This document shows positions 37,173 through 48,248 of a DNA stretch of 64,000 bases, one piece after another. Where the stretch lies: assembly GCA_023853785.1 (NCBI GenBank), contig JAJIRX010000730.1:285476-349475 (forward strand), in the 5' to 3' direction. The notes under the pieces were generated by a model. The model worked only from the letters and a program-made list of their open reading frames with translations. It was not told the origin of the DNA and did no database searches. The translations under genes were made by a program, and so were the position numbers. Every line of letters begins with the position of its first letter. The stretch's first letter is position 1. Source of the stretch: Psilocybe azurescens (Eukaryota > Basidiomycota > Agaricomycetes > Agaricales > Agrocybaceae).

Positions 37173-37948
37173 TTATCCCCTCCCCCCTATGAGAGCCCCA
37201 AAGATGACAACCACCACGGCACCTAGCGCGAAAGAAATAAATGCGATGGAGAACCGCGCAATGGGAAACTTCTTTTCGGGCAACGAATTTTGAACGAGGA
37301 AGTATCTATAAGTGGCTAGGTATAACACGGCAATCTGCGAATTAGCTCATATTTAAGGGTAGATATGTTATAAATCTAAATCAGCTCACCGATAACTAGA
37401 ACAACCAGCCCAAGAAGTATAAAGGTCACGCCCAATGGGCGTGCAAACCGCTGAATTCTGCGACTCGCGTCGGGCGTGGATGATCCCGTGGCCTTAGATG
37501 TCAAATCTGCGATCGTGAAAAGCTGAACTAGGGCCACTCCAGTGCTCGCCAAAGCTAGACTGGTACGAACGTAAGCCAGAAACGTCCTCTCCGTTGCCAA
37601 ATGATCCCGTGCAACGCTGCCAGAGTTTTCAAGTACCAAAGCAGGTTTAAATCTCTTCCACTCGAAGCGTTTACTGGAAGCGCCAAGTTTCGACTGGGAT
37701 ACCCTAGATATGGTCTTGTGTCTGATATTACGAGCTTTAGACGTTCTGGGAGATTTAGATGATGATGGAAATATGGGAATTTGGGGTGCGGTTGCAGTAC
37801 CGATGGCATGAGATAGATTTGGAGACGTTCGCACAGGCTCCTGGATATTGCTTTCATTACATTTCCTACTTTCTTCTGGTGCATTGTTTCCTTCATTCAC
37901 AGGAGAGTTTTTATCCCAGCTCTGGACCCTGGTGGCGTCGGCGAGCAT
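37173..37948 (-). CDS. DUF202 membrane protein
   Basis: Exons 37948..37390 and 37345..37173, 243 aa as modelled. The N-terminal half is Ser/Pro-rich and low complexity. The DUF202 core is clear: ARDHLATERTFLAYVRTSLA, LASTGVALVQLF, ARPLGVTFILLGLVVLVI, then RYFLVQNSLPEKKFPIARFS and a last hydrophobic helix ending IFGALIGG. Three to four membrane segments are expected. DUF202 also occurs in vacuolar polyphosphate-polymerase (VTC) subunits, but no SPX or VTC domain is seen here. Open sequence continues upstream of 37948 in an overlapping frame, so the true start may be in a further exon. Confidence 0.8.
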
Positions 37949-38924
37949 GCGCGTATATGAGACCTACTAGGACCCGAAGGTGGATCGATGGTGTCATGCA
38001 TGACATCCTGAGACGAGTAAATATGAGAATGAGAGGGTATGTTCGAAGAAATACTTGGAGGAGGTGAGCTGGTTCCAGATATACATGATGAAGGATCTGA
38101 CGGTCTCTCGCCGTCCGAGGTCTGGAACGGGTGACGATCTTCGAGTTCCTGGGTAGGCCGCAATTGAAGGACTCGCTGAAATTTATACATATAACGCTGT
38201 CTCTTCCAGTATTTCCGGCCAGATCGTCTGCACGAATCGTAGTTGGACGAGGTCGAGCTGAAGAAAGGATGAAAAAAGCATGTTGATTATCAAATGCCAA
38301 ATCAAATTCGGCTGACCACCCGCCGTTCGACCAATCGGATGCCCTGGCGCGCTTACATGCTGCAGTTCCAAAAGAGGTTTCGAGCCACACGCATCCCTAA
38401 TGATAATACGCGCTCTAAGATCTGGAGTCTTACTGACTCTGGCATGACGTCCGTTTTGACTTCGAGCGTTCTTGTAATAGTACCGGGTCTGCCAACTTCC
38501 GGGTACATGACTGCGTCGTTATGAGTCTTTCATTGCCCGCCCTGCTCTAGTGGACTAGTTTTAAACCCTAATGCGGGGTTCTCCTGCGCAATACATATCA
38601 TCCAAAGAATATAAATTACACTCGGCTTCTGGTGGCAGGGTCCTTGACCACCTTATGTCGAGATTGACAAAGGATTGACTACATGATATAGATCTTCGTT
38701 GTGCTCTGTACCTGATTCGTGAGAAATAAACACTTTGACCTGCTTTAACTCGCACTTAATCGACAGGTACGCGACAGGTACGCGAAAAGGCGCAACGACA
38801 CAGCATTATCAATCAAACGAAGTAGGTTTGCACAGCATCTACAAATGGATAGCCTTGTTCTGCGATTTTCATTTAAGAACAGAGTACTAATGTAGAAGTT
38901 AGCCAGAAGAATACCTACTACAAG
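37949..38924. other. Upstream region, possible extra 5' exon of DUF202 gene
   Basis: Overlapping minus-strand frames 38190..37897 and 38390..37911 are Ser/Pro-rich and could include a further exon. I could not find a consistent splice, so none is called. Confidence 0.3.
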
Positions 38925-40060
38925 ATGACCAGTATAATCACCAGCATTTCACAGATGTCACTTGACGTTCATCAGGAGCAAATGACCCGACCCACTCCTG
39001 GAAACGCTTTGAAGCAGTTACAGCATCCGCTATGTAAGTTACTTCTTTCATATGTTGTGCCGATCATACTGCTGATCTTCATTTCAGTTGAGAACGATCC
39101 CGAGGCCGACGTAACGTTTTGTTCGACTGATGGCGATATGTTCCATCTTCAGCGAAAGTACCTCGAAGCAAACACGGGAGCATTCCCAGGCTCTGAGTTT
39201 GACACTCGTGGGGAAATCACCCATCTCACCGAGACCTCTGTCGTGCTTCACCTTTTGTTCCAATTTGTGTATCCGAGACGAGAGCCGAGTATTGAGGACA
39301 TCGATTTTGAGACTTTATACGCTTTGGCAGAAGCCGCTGAAAAGTATGAAGCTTTCCACGCTATGACGATATGCAAGATACAGATGAGGTATTCTTTTAT
39401 ACTTATACAACGCGGTCGGGCCACGAGCTAACGTGTGTTTTACTATAGGTCCCATGTCTCTAAGCATCCACTGGAGGTCTTGTCTCACGCTGCGCGCCAT
39501 GACTATCCTGGTCTTATTCAGGATGCCGTTCCCCACCTGCTACGCAAACCAATGGTCGATGTCATTGAACAATTACCCACCAAGTTTATAGTTCCCTGGG
39601 TAGGTGCATTCACTGGGTGTTTCCGTTGAATACATTCCTGACTTATGCACCGTAACCTTAGGTTCGTTTCCGAGAATCATGGGACTCCAGTTTCGAACAG
39701 GCCATCAAAGGCGTACTGGAGTTGAGAGTCGTGCCTCCAAATACAGTCACAAAGCATGCGATCTACTTCTCGCGGTCACTTGAGCCGGAGATTTGCAGCA
39801 TATGTATGGTATCGGTACTTACAACGCTTTACAAGCTCAAGGAAATGGAGACAGTCGAAGATCTCAAAGAAGCGCTGACGAAAAAGCGGGCAAAGCAAGC
39901 GGGATGTCTATCATCAGCGTGTCAGTATGTCAATATAGTGACGAGCACTTGCGCGAACCTAAAAACAAAGTTAGACGAACTCCCAGCCTTTTCGACCTTC
40001 GTTCCGACTGCAGCTGCACCGCATAATATTACTAGTGTATCGCAGAAAAATAATACCTAA
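38925..40060 (+). CDS. BTB/POZ domain protein
   Basis: Exons 38925..39033, 39088..39388, 39449..39599 and 39662..40060 give 319 aa. The BTB fold is read from ENDPEADVTFCSTDGDMFHL, the following LEANTGAFPG and TSVVLHLLFQFVYPRREPSI. The segment LYALAEAAEKYEAFHAMTIC is typical of Agaricomycete BTB proteins, as is the C-terminal part (HPLEVLSHAARHDYPGLIQDA). A Cys-containing tail ends TKLDELPAFSTF. The family is expanded in mushrooms; some members are Cullin-3 adaptors, but the target here is unknown. Confidence 0.8.
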
Positions 40061-40542
40061 TGTAGAACTACGTTGGAATCAGCATAGAATAGCTTCTCAG
40101 TAATCTACATTCATCACATTCATTCTCGACAAAGTTCTGCACTGGATTACTGAAAGGCTGCCGTGCTTGGCAAGCCTCACTAACAGGACAGGAAAGACAG
40201 GACAAAAGTATCTTCGTTGGGACTGTCAGAGATGCAGAGCCAACGAAGGATCGGAAGAGAAAAAAGTGTTGTTGCGATTCCGTGCTATCTACAGAAAGGT
40301 GTGATGTGAGAGGCGCGGGCTTACAATTACCCTGTGTTTCATTTTCGGTTTGTTGTAACCGCCTATTAAGTAGAGTGGTATGAGATTAGCGCCCTGTGCC
40401 TCCGGCCCAAAGCCTTGATTATTCTCGTGGCTTGATAAAGGTCATTGCATCAAAACAACGATCATGATATTCAATTGTTCGTCCATTGCCCTGACACGAA
40501 ACTTATGTCATGGCATCGTGGTTTCCGAGTCCCGACAACCGG
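40061..40542. other. Intergenic
   Basis: About 0.5 kb before the palindrome, with no gene recognised. Confidence 0.4.
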
Positions 40543-41246
40543 CGGAATATAATCATGCTGTGTACAAGCGGAGATGTTCCATTACCATGGTACAGTGGCG
40601 AGCAAAAGTATTGCACGCACCTAGATAGACGTGAATCTCGACAACCACTGGGTCGATTCACAAAGTTTAAAAACCTTCTTGTAGCCTAGGATATTATGTA
40701 TCGATGTAAAAGAGTCTATAGAAAATTTTTAAAAATTGCATTCTTGGGAGAGAATCTACGAAAAAGTAGGTTTTCATCTTTGGAAGGAGCTGCTAGAAAA
40801 ATCTGAAAATATTTGGAGACATAGTACTTATTAATATAAACAACATATTTTTGGATTTTATAAATTGATAGAGTGGTTCTTGAGATAATGAGCCTCAAAG
40901 TTGGCAATTTAGTGCAAAAACTGGACTTTTGCACTAAATTGCCAACTTTGAGGCTCATTATCTCAAGAACCACTCTATCAATTTATAAAACCAAAAAATA
41001 TGTTGTTTATATTAATAAGTACTATGTCTCCAAATATTTTCAGATTTTTCTAGCAGCTCCTAAGAATGCAATTTTAAAAATTTCTATAGACTCTTTTACA
41101 TCGATACATAATATCCTAGGCTACAAGAAGGTTTTTGTGAATCGACCCAGTGGTTGTCGAGATTCACGTCTATCTAGGTGCGTGCAATACTTTGCTCGCC
41201 ACTGTACCATGGTAATGGAAATTGTACACAGCATGATTATATTCCG
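40543..41246. repeat. ~700-bp near-perfect palindrome
   Basis: The arms fold around 40921-40924, starting CGGAATATAATCATGC at 40543 and closing with its complement at 41246. Differences are few: 9 bases (GCGGAGATG) in the left outer arm replaced by TT on the right, and about 45 bases (near 40745-40795) missing from the right arm. Mirror-image open frames (40973..40716 minus and 40873 plus) encode nearly the same residues because of the symmetry and are not genes. Confidence 0.95.
40591..41206. mobile_element. Fold-back element with Tc1/mariner-like termini
   Basis: Within the palindrome, the ends read TACAGTGGCGAGCAAAAGTA inward from both sides. This is the CAGTG...CAAAAGTATT type of terminus with a flanking TA, as in Tc1/mariner elements. 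No transposase is encoded, so it would be non-autonomous. The symmetry continues about 48 bp beyond the TA on both sides, so flanking DNA was duplicated as well. Confidence 0.65.
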
Positions 41247-41298
41247 TTTTAAAATAGATAAAAGATGTATAATACATCTTTTTATCTATTTTAAAAAT
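41247..41298. repeat. 52-bp AT-rich palindrome
   Basis: TTTTAAAATAGATAAAAG followed by GATGTAT, then a 2-3 base loop and the complementary arm. It directly abuts the right end of the large palindrome. Confidence 0.85.
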
Positions 41299-41853
41299 TG
41301 CTCAGGTAAATGTCATGAGCGCTCCGAGAACTGAGCAAGCGCCGATTCAGGGTTGCCATCATTCCTTGTCATCACCATTACTATTACTAACCGTTGAGAA
41401 CACCGCTGAGTTTCAATTATTGATTTGTCACGTCTAAAATGAGCGTCTGAAATTTTTGATGACTTTGTCGACTTGCCACTTCATGTGAGCTACATACTCA
41501 AGCATATATATAAACCTTGATTCATCAGCCTTACAATTCGGTCCAAATTCTATACTCACTTTTATCTACCTTGTCCGAATTCAGACGAAGCTCCGCCAGC
41601 CCTACGGCGTCAGCACCAATAATCCCGGCCCTAAGACGTTAGCACCAATAATCGAGGCACCGACTCACGTCGCACACATGCATTTGTTTCGCCGTTCCAA
41701 GGATGAATTACCTTACTGGGAGTGGTATTCTGCGATGTTCCGCAGTCAGATACCCAAGGAACAACGGAGTCGGAATTCTGTGGCGGTTTATAAGAAGTGT
41801 TGCATCCATGCAAGAAGTGACTGACACCCGACGCAGCTTGACTCGTCGCTACA
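41299..41853. other. Upstream of P450
   Basis: Contains a TATA-like ATATATATAAACC near 41502-41514 and two copies of AGCACCAATAATC (near 41612 and 41641). No gene was called. Confidence 0.4.
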
Positions 41854-43924
41854 ATGGGTTGGTACGTTTATGTTATTGCGGCATCTCTGGCTCTTGCCCT
41901 TTTCTTTTTTCTGAATCGCGACGTGCATCGGAGACCTCTGCCCCGGGACCACAGGGAGGCTACTTTGCTGGTGTCAAGGACCAGCTTCCATCAACTGAAC
42001 CCTGGAAGACGTATGCAGCATGGAGCACGCAGTTTACCAGTGAGTATCTACCCATTACATTTGTGGATATTTATCTAAAATCCAGTATGTCCTCTACCCT
42101 ACATAAATAGGCCAAATCATCACATTTAGAATCTATAACCGGGTCGTTATTCTCCTCAACGATCATACGTCGGTTCGGGCCCTTCTTGATCAGCGAGCGC
42201 ACCTGTATTCCGACCGTCCCGTCTCCTGGATGTTCCACGAAACATGCGGGCGTCGCAAAGCAGTGTTCAACATATCCTCTTCAGATCCAAGGCATCGAAT
42301 TTACCGTCGGTTATTGCAATCTGGTCTAGGGCATCGTTCGACGATGAATATATGGCCCAGTCTGAAGGAGCAAACGCGTGTGATGCTCGAGGGGTTTGTG
42401 AATGATCCACAGAGATGGCAACAACATGTAAGGAGGTATGTATCATCTCGCTTCCTTTCAAATCGGCACCCTGTACTCATTTTGGGGGACAACTTAGACA
42501 GTCTGCCGCAGTCATAATGAAGCTCGCATTTGGCTATTCGATTGAGAGCTTAGACGACCCCTTTATCAAAGTTGCCGATGAATGTTCCAAAATCTCTGGA
42601 TGGGCTACTGCCCCTGGAAGATGGCTCGTCGATTACTATCCTCTCCGTATGTTTGCTTAATCAAGTCTAGAGCCTCATTAACGCGATGCTTTTGTTATAG
42701 TGCGTTTCATTCCGTCTTTCTTTCCATACATGCAATGGAAGATACAAGGGTCAATTTGGAGAGATGCTTTGGCCCATCTCTCAGACGTTCCTCATAACTG
42801 GGTCAAGAGCCAAATGGTAATCAGGAACTAAAACGAATGTTCTTTACCGCTGGCATTGATACCAATTTCCCGTTACAGTCCCAAGGAATTCACGAAGAAT
42901 CGTTTACTTCACGTCTATTGGCTCCTGACAACACTGAGGTGCGCGTCACAGCGGAAGAAGAAGACGTGATAAAGTGGTGTGCAGGAGGCTTGTATGCAGG
43001 AGCTTCAGATACTGTAAGCTATATTTTAAGCCTCTTCCTATCAATCACGTTCTCAGATCTTTCAGATAGTTTCAGCGATTACGTCGTTTGTGCTGCTCAT
43101 GGCGTTATATCCGGAAGTCCAGGCAAAAGCTCAGGCAGAGATCGGTGTAATACTGAAAGGGTATTCCTTCACGGACATTTCAGAAATCCCCGATCCCACG
43201 ACAATCTGCCAGCTGCCTTATCTTACCGCTATCTTGAAGGAAGTTTTGCGTTATGCCCCGGTGGGTAACTTGGGTACGTTGTATACGAACTTAACATTGT
43301 TACAATATCTATAACGGCTCATCTTTATATCTTAGCACTGCCTCATAGAGTAACGAAAGACGATGTCTATGCCGGGTACCGGATCCCGGAGGGCGCGACT
43401 ATAATGGCAAACGTTTGGTGAGCTGTTTCTCTGCATACATGTTGTGCCAGCCAACTGATAAGTTGATTTAGGGCAATAATGCACGATCCCTTACTATATC
43501 CTGATCCGTTTACATTTTCTCCAGAACGTTTCATTGACGATCCCAAAGGAGTCAAAGAGATTGAGCCTGATCCGAGATTGTTCGCGTATGGTTTTGGTAG
43601 GCGAGCATGCCCAGGTATAAGCACCTACATGAAGTATCGAATGCGATGGCTAAATGTCTGACCGTGTCACTTGACTTTAGGGTCCCATTTTGCAGAGACT
43701 TCAATGCTTCTCGTCATGTCCGCAATTTTAGCTCGCTTTAGTCTACATGCGGACGCGAGCCAGGGTGCTTCCGTCGTGCCCGAATTCACAACAGGCATAA
43801 CTAGGTTCGTCAGAGTTTATCCTGCCATTAAATAAGATCTAATCTGAACTTCTGGATTTTGCATAGCCATATCAAACCGTTTCCTATACGAATAGTACCC
43901 CGCATATGTGATAATGTAAGTTAA
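41854..43924 (+). CDS. Cytochrome P450 monooxygenase (one N-terminal frameshift)
   Basis: Exons 41854..42039, 42111..42435, 42498..42646, 42701..42815, 42879..43013, 43066..43273, 43336..43417, 43472..43614, 43681..43804 and 43867..43924. An N-terminal anchor (YVYVIAASLALALFFFL) is followed by a Pro-rich hinge. The I-helix reads CAGGLYAGASDTIVSAITSF, the ExxR motif is in LKEVLRY, then PERF, and the haem loop is FAYGFGRRACPG. All are intact. At C4 (41941-41944) the hinge changes frame between RRPLP and PGPQGG, as if one C were missing. The frame is continuous elsewhere, so a sequencing error is a real possibility. Substrate unknown. Confidence 0.85.
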
Positions 43925-44607
43925 TCAAGGACTATAATGCAGGCTAGACGCAGGGTAATGGAAAATGTAGCTATATATGTGCGTTGTACTTCCAGTTCTA
44001 GACCGTACTAGTAGCTTACTATAGCCTTAGTATAAAGTAACTTAATTCTTAATCCACCGCCGCCGTTCGTCGAGTGAACAGCATAATCTAAGAGGAACCT
44101 ACAAACATGCCTCTTTTCTGATCAACGAGGCTAGTCGAACAGACATGACTGCGATACTAACGATCATCTCGAACTATTTCCCGTGGCAGTTAAAACTGAT
44201 CTGTACGCTATTTGAATAGGTTGGGAAGCGGAATGTTTAGTCCTGGAAGTGGCTGACGCCAGTCAATGCTAGTTCGAAAGGCTCCTTCGTTGAGCGAGCA
44301 CTTAGTAAGGCTCACCGAATAACCAGGGGGAGGGACCTGACGCAACGGCAATTGGATGCGGCGGTGGGCATTTGCGGCGCATGCATGTCATTAAGGAGCT
44401 GCAAAAAACTTATCACTCATTCTAACTCGGTCACAAAAATTCTCTTGTAAGTCCTCACATATCATATCCTCAATCCCGACGATGAATTTTCAATAACGCA
44501 ATTATATCAGTATAAACCATTCACTTACTCATCCTAAGTGAGCACTCTAACATCAATTCTTCCTTCCCACCATTAACGTTGAGAGTTCACACATATCCTA
44601 CAAAGGA
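43925..44607. other. Intergenic
   Basis: About 0.7 kb with no gene recognised. Confidence 0.4.
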
Positions 44608-45056
44608 ATGAAGACATTTTCTTGCACTATCGTGTTTGCGACTCTCAGCGGAATAGTTTTGGCGTTACCTATGAGCAACATAAGGCGTCAAACTGGAGTG
44701 TCATTCCCGTTCTGGCTTTCCCAGGTTTCCCCGGGGCTTGTACCTGGTGCAAAGGTGTCCTCCGCCAACGGGGTGAATAGTGGAAAGATTTCAACGTTTA
44801 TTCCCGCATCCGGCAATACTCCTCAGATCAGCGTTACACCTCCTTCAGGAGGAATTAACGTGGGGGTCATGGAGCAAATGCGGGTCATATATCGACAAAT
44901 ATACCACCTCCAGCAAATGGCGAATCCGTGGTCTCAGTACCTCCCGGAGCAAGTATCACTGTGACTGGGGGAAACGGAGGAGTAGGCTATGGCGGGAATC
45001 AGGGAAATGGGGGACAATCACATTCACGAACGGCCATGCAAACGGAAATGAGATAG
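44608..45056 (+). CDS. Secreted Gly/Ser-rich protein, apparent frameshift
   Basis: Residues 1-20 (MKTFSCTIVFATLSGIVLAL) form a signal peptide, followed by an RR site. The first frame is natural up to GGINV (ending near 44866) and then becomes unlikely. Another frame continues with GHGANAGHISTNIPPPANGE and VVSVPPGASITVTGG, ending at the stop 45054-45056. This second half parallels the first (GVNSGKISTFIPASGNTP...ISVTPPSGGINV), so the protein would contain two similar ~35-residue units. The switch falls on a G5 run (44862-44866). Function unknown; a wall-associated protein is a guess. Confidence 0.55.
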
Positions 45057-46104
45057 TCACAACGCAGCCTGAAGATTCCTCGGTCGTCACAGAGAGCGTC
45101 TAGAGGGTGAACAGAACGGCGGGTAATGTAGCCGTGGATAAACATGACGCGTGTTTTGAAATGAAGAAAACTCACATATATATTGTATATTAAACCGAAT
45201 GGACAGTCTGCCTTCCTGAAGCATGCTGTCCAGTGTGCTTCAAATTTTGATTCCCGGGCATAATGATGTTACATCGTTGAATCATTCTGGTACCTGCAAC
45301 TGACACTATGGTCACTGACTCGTTTAACATTGAGCATAGTGTACCAACCCATAGGTTGGAGCTTATGACATTTGACGGGCATGAAGACCGCTTCTGTGGT
45401 GACCGGTGAAATCGGGATTGAGCGCAGCCTCATCCATATAGTTTCACTTCCTCTGTCATTGTGCGCTGCGCGCATCATCCAGAATCATTTAGAACAAGCC
45501 TATATCGAACTATTCTCAACTCACCCCGGGGTATTACGAGAAGAAAACTATCACCTATGTGGTGTTTAATATCTGACACACGCTCAGCAGTTTCAATCCA
45601 TCTTCATATCTGCCAATTGTCTAAATGCTTAAATATACTACATATTCGATAATCTCATGATTCATCAGTGATCTACATCGTCGCAGAGCGTCAAAGGAGT
45701 CTCGAACTTCCTCCTTCCTCATTTGTGAATCTATCTTGCTTAGAAATGCCGTCGTTGACTTTCTCTCAACCTCGAAAAATATTAGAAATTAAAACCAACG
45801 GCGGTGTATCACGTTCTAAGATTTCTGCCCTGGTCTTTATGTTTTATTATTTTGCTCACTAGTCGCGACAGCCTTGGCACCTGTGCTGCATGGCTATGTT
45901 GTCAACGTATCTCCTCTAACACTCACGTCAAGAAACATGATGTTCCCATCATGGGATCACTCCGGCTGCTCCAGCTCGTGGGATGCCTCATGATATACTT
46001 ATAGTCTTCAGGACAGCGATTTATTTTATCCAGACTGTCGTCCGTTCCCAATACCATCGGGCCTGCATCATTGGCCAGCCCGTCGTCTGTACTATACTCC
46101 AGCT
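45057..46104. other. Intergenic
   Basis: About 1 kb with short frames only and no family recognised. Confidence 0.4.
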
Positions 46105-47529
46105 ATGGTGGACTCCGTTGGAGTCGATACGGCGACACTCGCTGCCTTCTTCGTGGAGGCTGTGCTTTATGGTGCTCACTGTGGATTACGGTTCAATATC
46201 ATGGCCAATGTCTAACAAAGTATTTGTCCACAGGCCTTCTCATTGTCTTGTTCGCGGCATCTATAGCAGTAATATTTCGGAGGTCAAGAATGTTGAAGGA
46301 TCCTCTCAACAAACCCATGATCGTCGCATCAGTTCTGATGTTGATTTTGGCTACAGTTGTGAGTCTTCCTCTGTTGAAGGCCGATGATGGCTGATCGCGT
46401 CTGCATCTTACCCCGGTTTAACAGCACATTTCCGCTGATTTTAGAAGACTTCTGGATGCATTTGTTCGACACTCGTCCCATACAACGGAAGGTACAAAGG
46501 CGTATCTCAGACGAGTGAGTGCCCCGACCTACCTACTGCAAAGCACCGCCTATGGGATGCAAACGCTCGTCGGAGATGCGTTTATGGTGAGATTTCTACA
46601 TTCATCCATTACTAGTGGTAGCAGATCACCGATATTAGGTGTCCTTCACGTCAGCTATATCGAGTATACCTCGTCTGGAATGGCAATAGGTGGATTGTTC
46701 TGCCACTTTTGGTTTGCTATATTGCCAGTGCGGGTAAGCAGATTCTGCATAATTGTAGTATGTGTTGTAAACTCACAGTGAATACAGCCGCTGGACTGGG
46801 CGCTGTTCAAGGATTCGCTCGGGCTACCCTCCACGACTCCATCTTCAACGGATCCCTCATGCAATGGAGCGTTTCATTCTTCGTGCTCACGCTATTTACG
46901 AACTTCACATGTACATGTCAGTCATAAGTTCTTCCCGATGTCATGGGGTATCTCGAGCCAGAAAACTGACCCGCGGTCGTAACAGTGTTGATCGCCTCCC
47001 GCATATGGTGGATTCATCGAAGGATGAAAACAATAGTATCTGGCGAAAGTATGCTACCGGCAATGGTCATAATCATCGAGTCAGGGTCCCTGTACTCAGC
47101 CTGCCTGATAATTCTGCTAGCGACATACATCGCTAAAAGTTACCTACAGTATATTGCGCTTGCTGCGGTACGTGACTAGTGATCAGATCTTCGATCCATT
47201 TCTATATGTTGGCTGACTATGAATAAATCGGATTTTTGCTTCTAGGTTACACAATGCATCGTGAGTTCTGTAGGCGTCTTGGGACCTCAACCGTTACTCA
47301 TTGTGATTCGTCTCACTAGGGAATAGCGTTTTCCATGGTAATACTCCGTGTCGCACTAGGAATATCCAATGAATCAGGCAAGGCTCGCACCCAAAGAATC
47401 ACAACTCTAGCATTCGGTCCTGCAGCAGATGTGGAGACAACGACCACGGACGACTCGGAGCCGCGTTTCACCATCGGTCTTGAACCTTCACGAGTTTATA
47501 TGGCAGCAGCTAGGAAGATAGGAGAGTAA
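46105..47529 (+). CDS. Multi-pass (about 7-TM) membrane protein, Agaricomycete family
   Basis: Exons 46105..46171, 46234..46358, 46425..46586, 46655..46733, 46788..46916, 46986..47167, 47246..47260 (15 nt) and 47320..47529, all in phase, give 322 aa. Hydrophobic helices are seen in order: TATLAAFFVEAVLYGLLIVL, KPMIVASVLMLILATV, a central helix before VYLVWNGNRWIVLP, WSVSFFVLTLFTNFT, ACLIILLATYIAK and GIAFSMVILRVALGI. Motifs such as YRVYLVWN and ESGSLYSACLI mark a common uncharacterised mushroom membrane-protein family of receptor-like layout. Ligand and function are unknown. Confidence 0.82.
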
Positions 47530-47834
47530 GGTTTGGCATGATATGGATACTGGATTCTGTTTCTGCCAGTGAATCAAGCAAATACAGGATGGGATATCGC
47601 CTGAACAAGATGACCATGCCGCGTTTGACTTGGAAAAAGGACGGGGGAGCTATACTGGCATGGATGCCTGTATCCAAATTTGGATTCAGGCATACGTCGG
47701 TATGGTTTGATGATGGCCACCAATGTCAGTTGCAGACACAATATGTTATAACATGGCATAATATGCCACATGCGCAAAATTTCGGGCAGTGGCAACTGCG
47801 CAATGGTGAACCTTATTTAATTTTTATTATAAGA
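47530..47834. other. Spacer with a 26-bp palindrome
   Basis: GCCTGTATCCAAA and its near-complement form a palindrome at 47666-47691. No coding sequence. Confidence 0.5.
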
Positions 47835-48248
47835 AACAGATAATATAAGAAACAGATAATCGTAAGGCTCAGAGATCTGTCAGATCAACTAAATATATTG
47901 TTGTAATGTACCTATAAGAAACAGATAATCGTAAGGCTACGATACTGTGAGTATAGGTATAATGAAATGTAAGTAAATAGTAGGCTCACCTCAGAGATCT
48001 GTCAGATCAACTGAGGGAGGGAATAAAATAAACAACGGTCTGTTATACGAGATACGTCGAGTCCTGTCTGTACGCTACGCGATACCAGAATGGATATGAA
48101 AATAAAATAAGAAAGATAGATGAAATAGAGACCGTATGGTGCACGACCTATACGTCGTGCACCATGCTATACATTTCCTTGGTACTGATTCGTAATACTG
48201 CCCTTTATCCGACGGTACGCAGTCTATGCGCACCTTGACATTCCAACA
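47835..48248 (-). mobile_element. 3' LTR of the Copia element
   Basis: On the minus strand the LTR starts TGTTGGAATGTC at 48248, immediately after a purine-rich tract (AAGGGGAG, 48249-48256). It contains a perfect 12-bp inverted repeat (ATGGTGCACGAC, 48136-48165). Near its end are a hairpin-containing block (from 48013 down to 47990), a 53-bp GT-AG segment (47989-47937) and the block CCTTACGATTATCTG (47936 downward). A second copy of both blocks, joined exactly without the 53 bp, lies at 47890-47845. The exact 3' terminus near 47835-47845 is uncertain. Confidence 0.75.

Noticed and set aside
40716..41334. Two nearly identical open frames on opposite strands
   Set aside because: They mirror each other because they lie on the arms of the palindrome; AT-rich, no family features.
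46210..46233. 24-bp intron in the 7-TM gene (GTCTAA...CACAG)
   Set aside because: Too short. A 62-bp intron using the donor at 46172 gives a better family match in phase.
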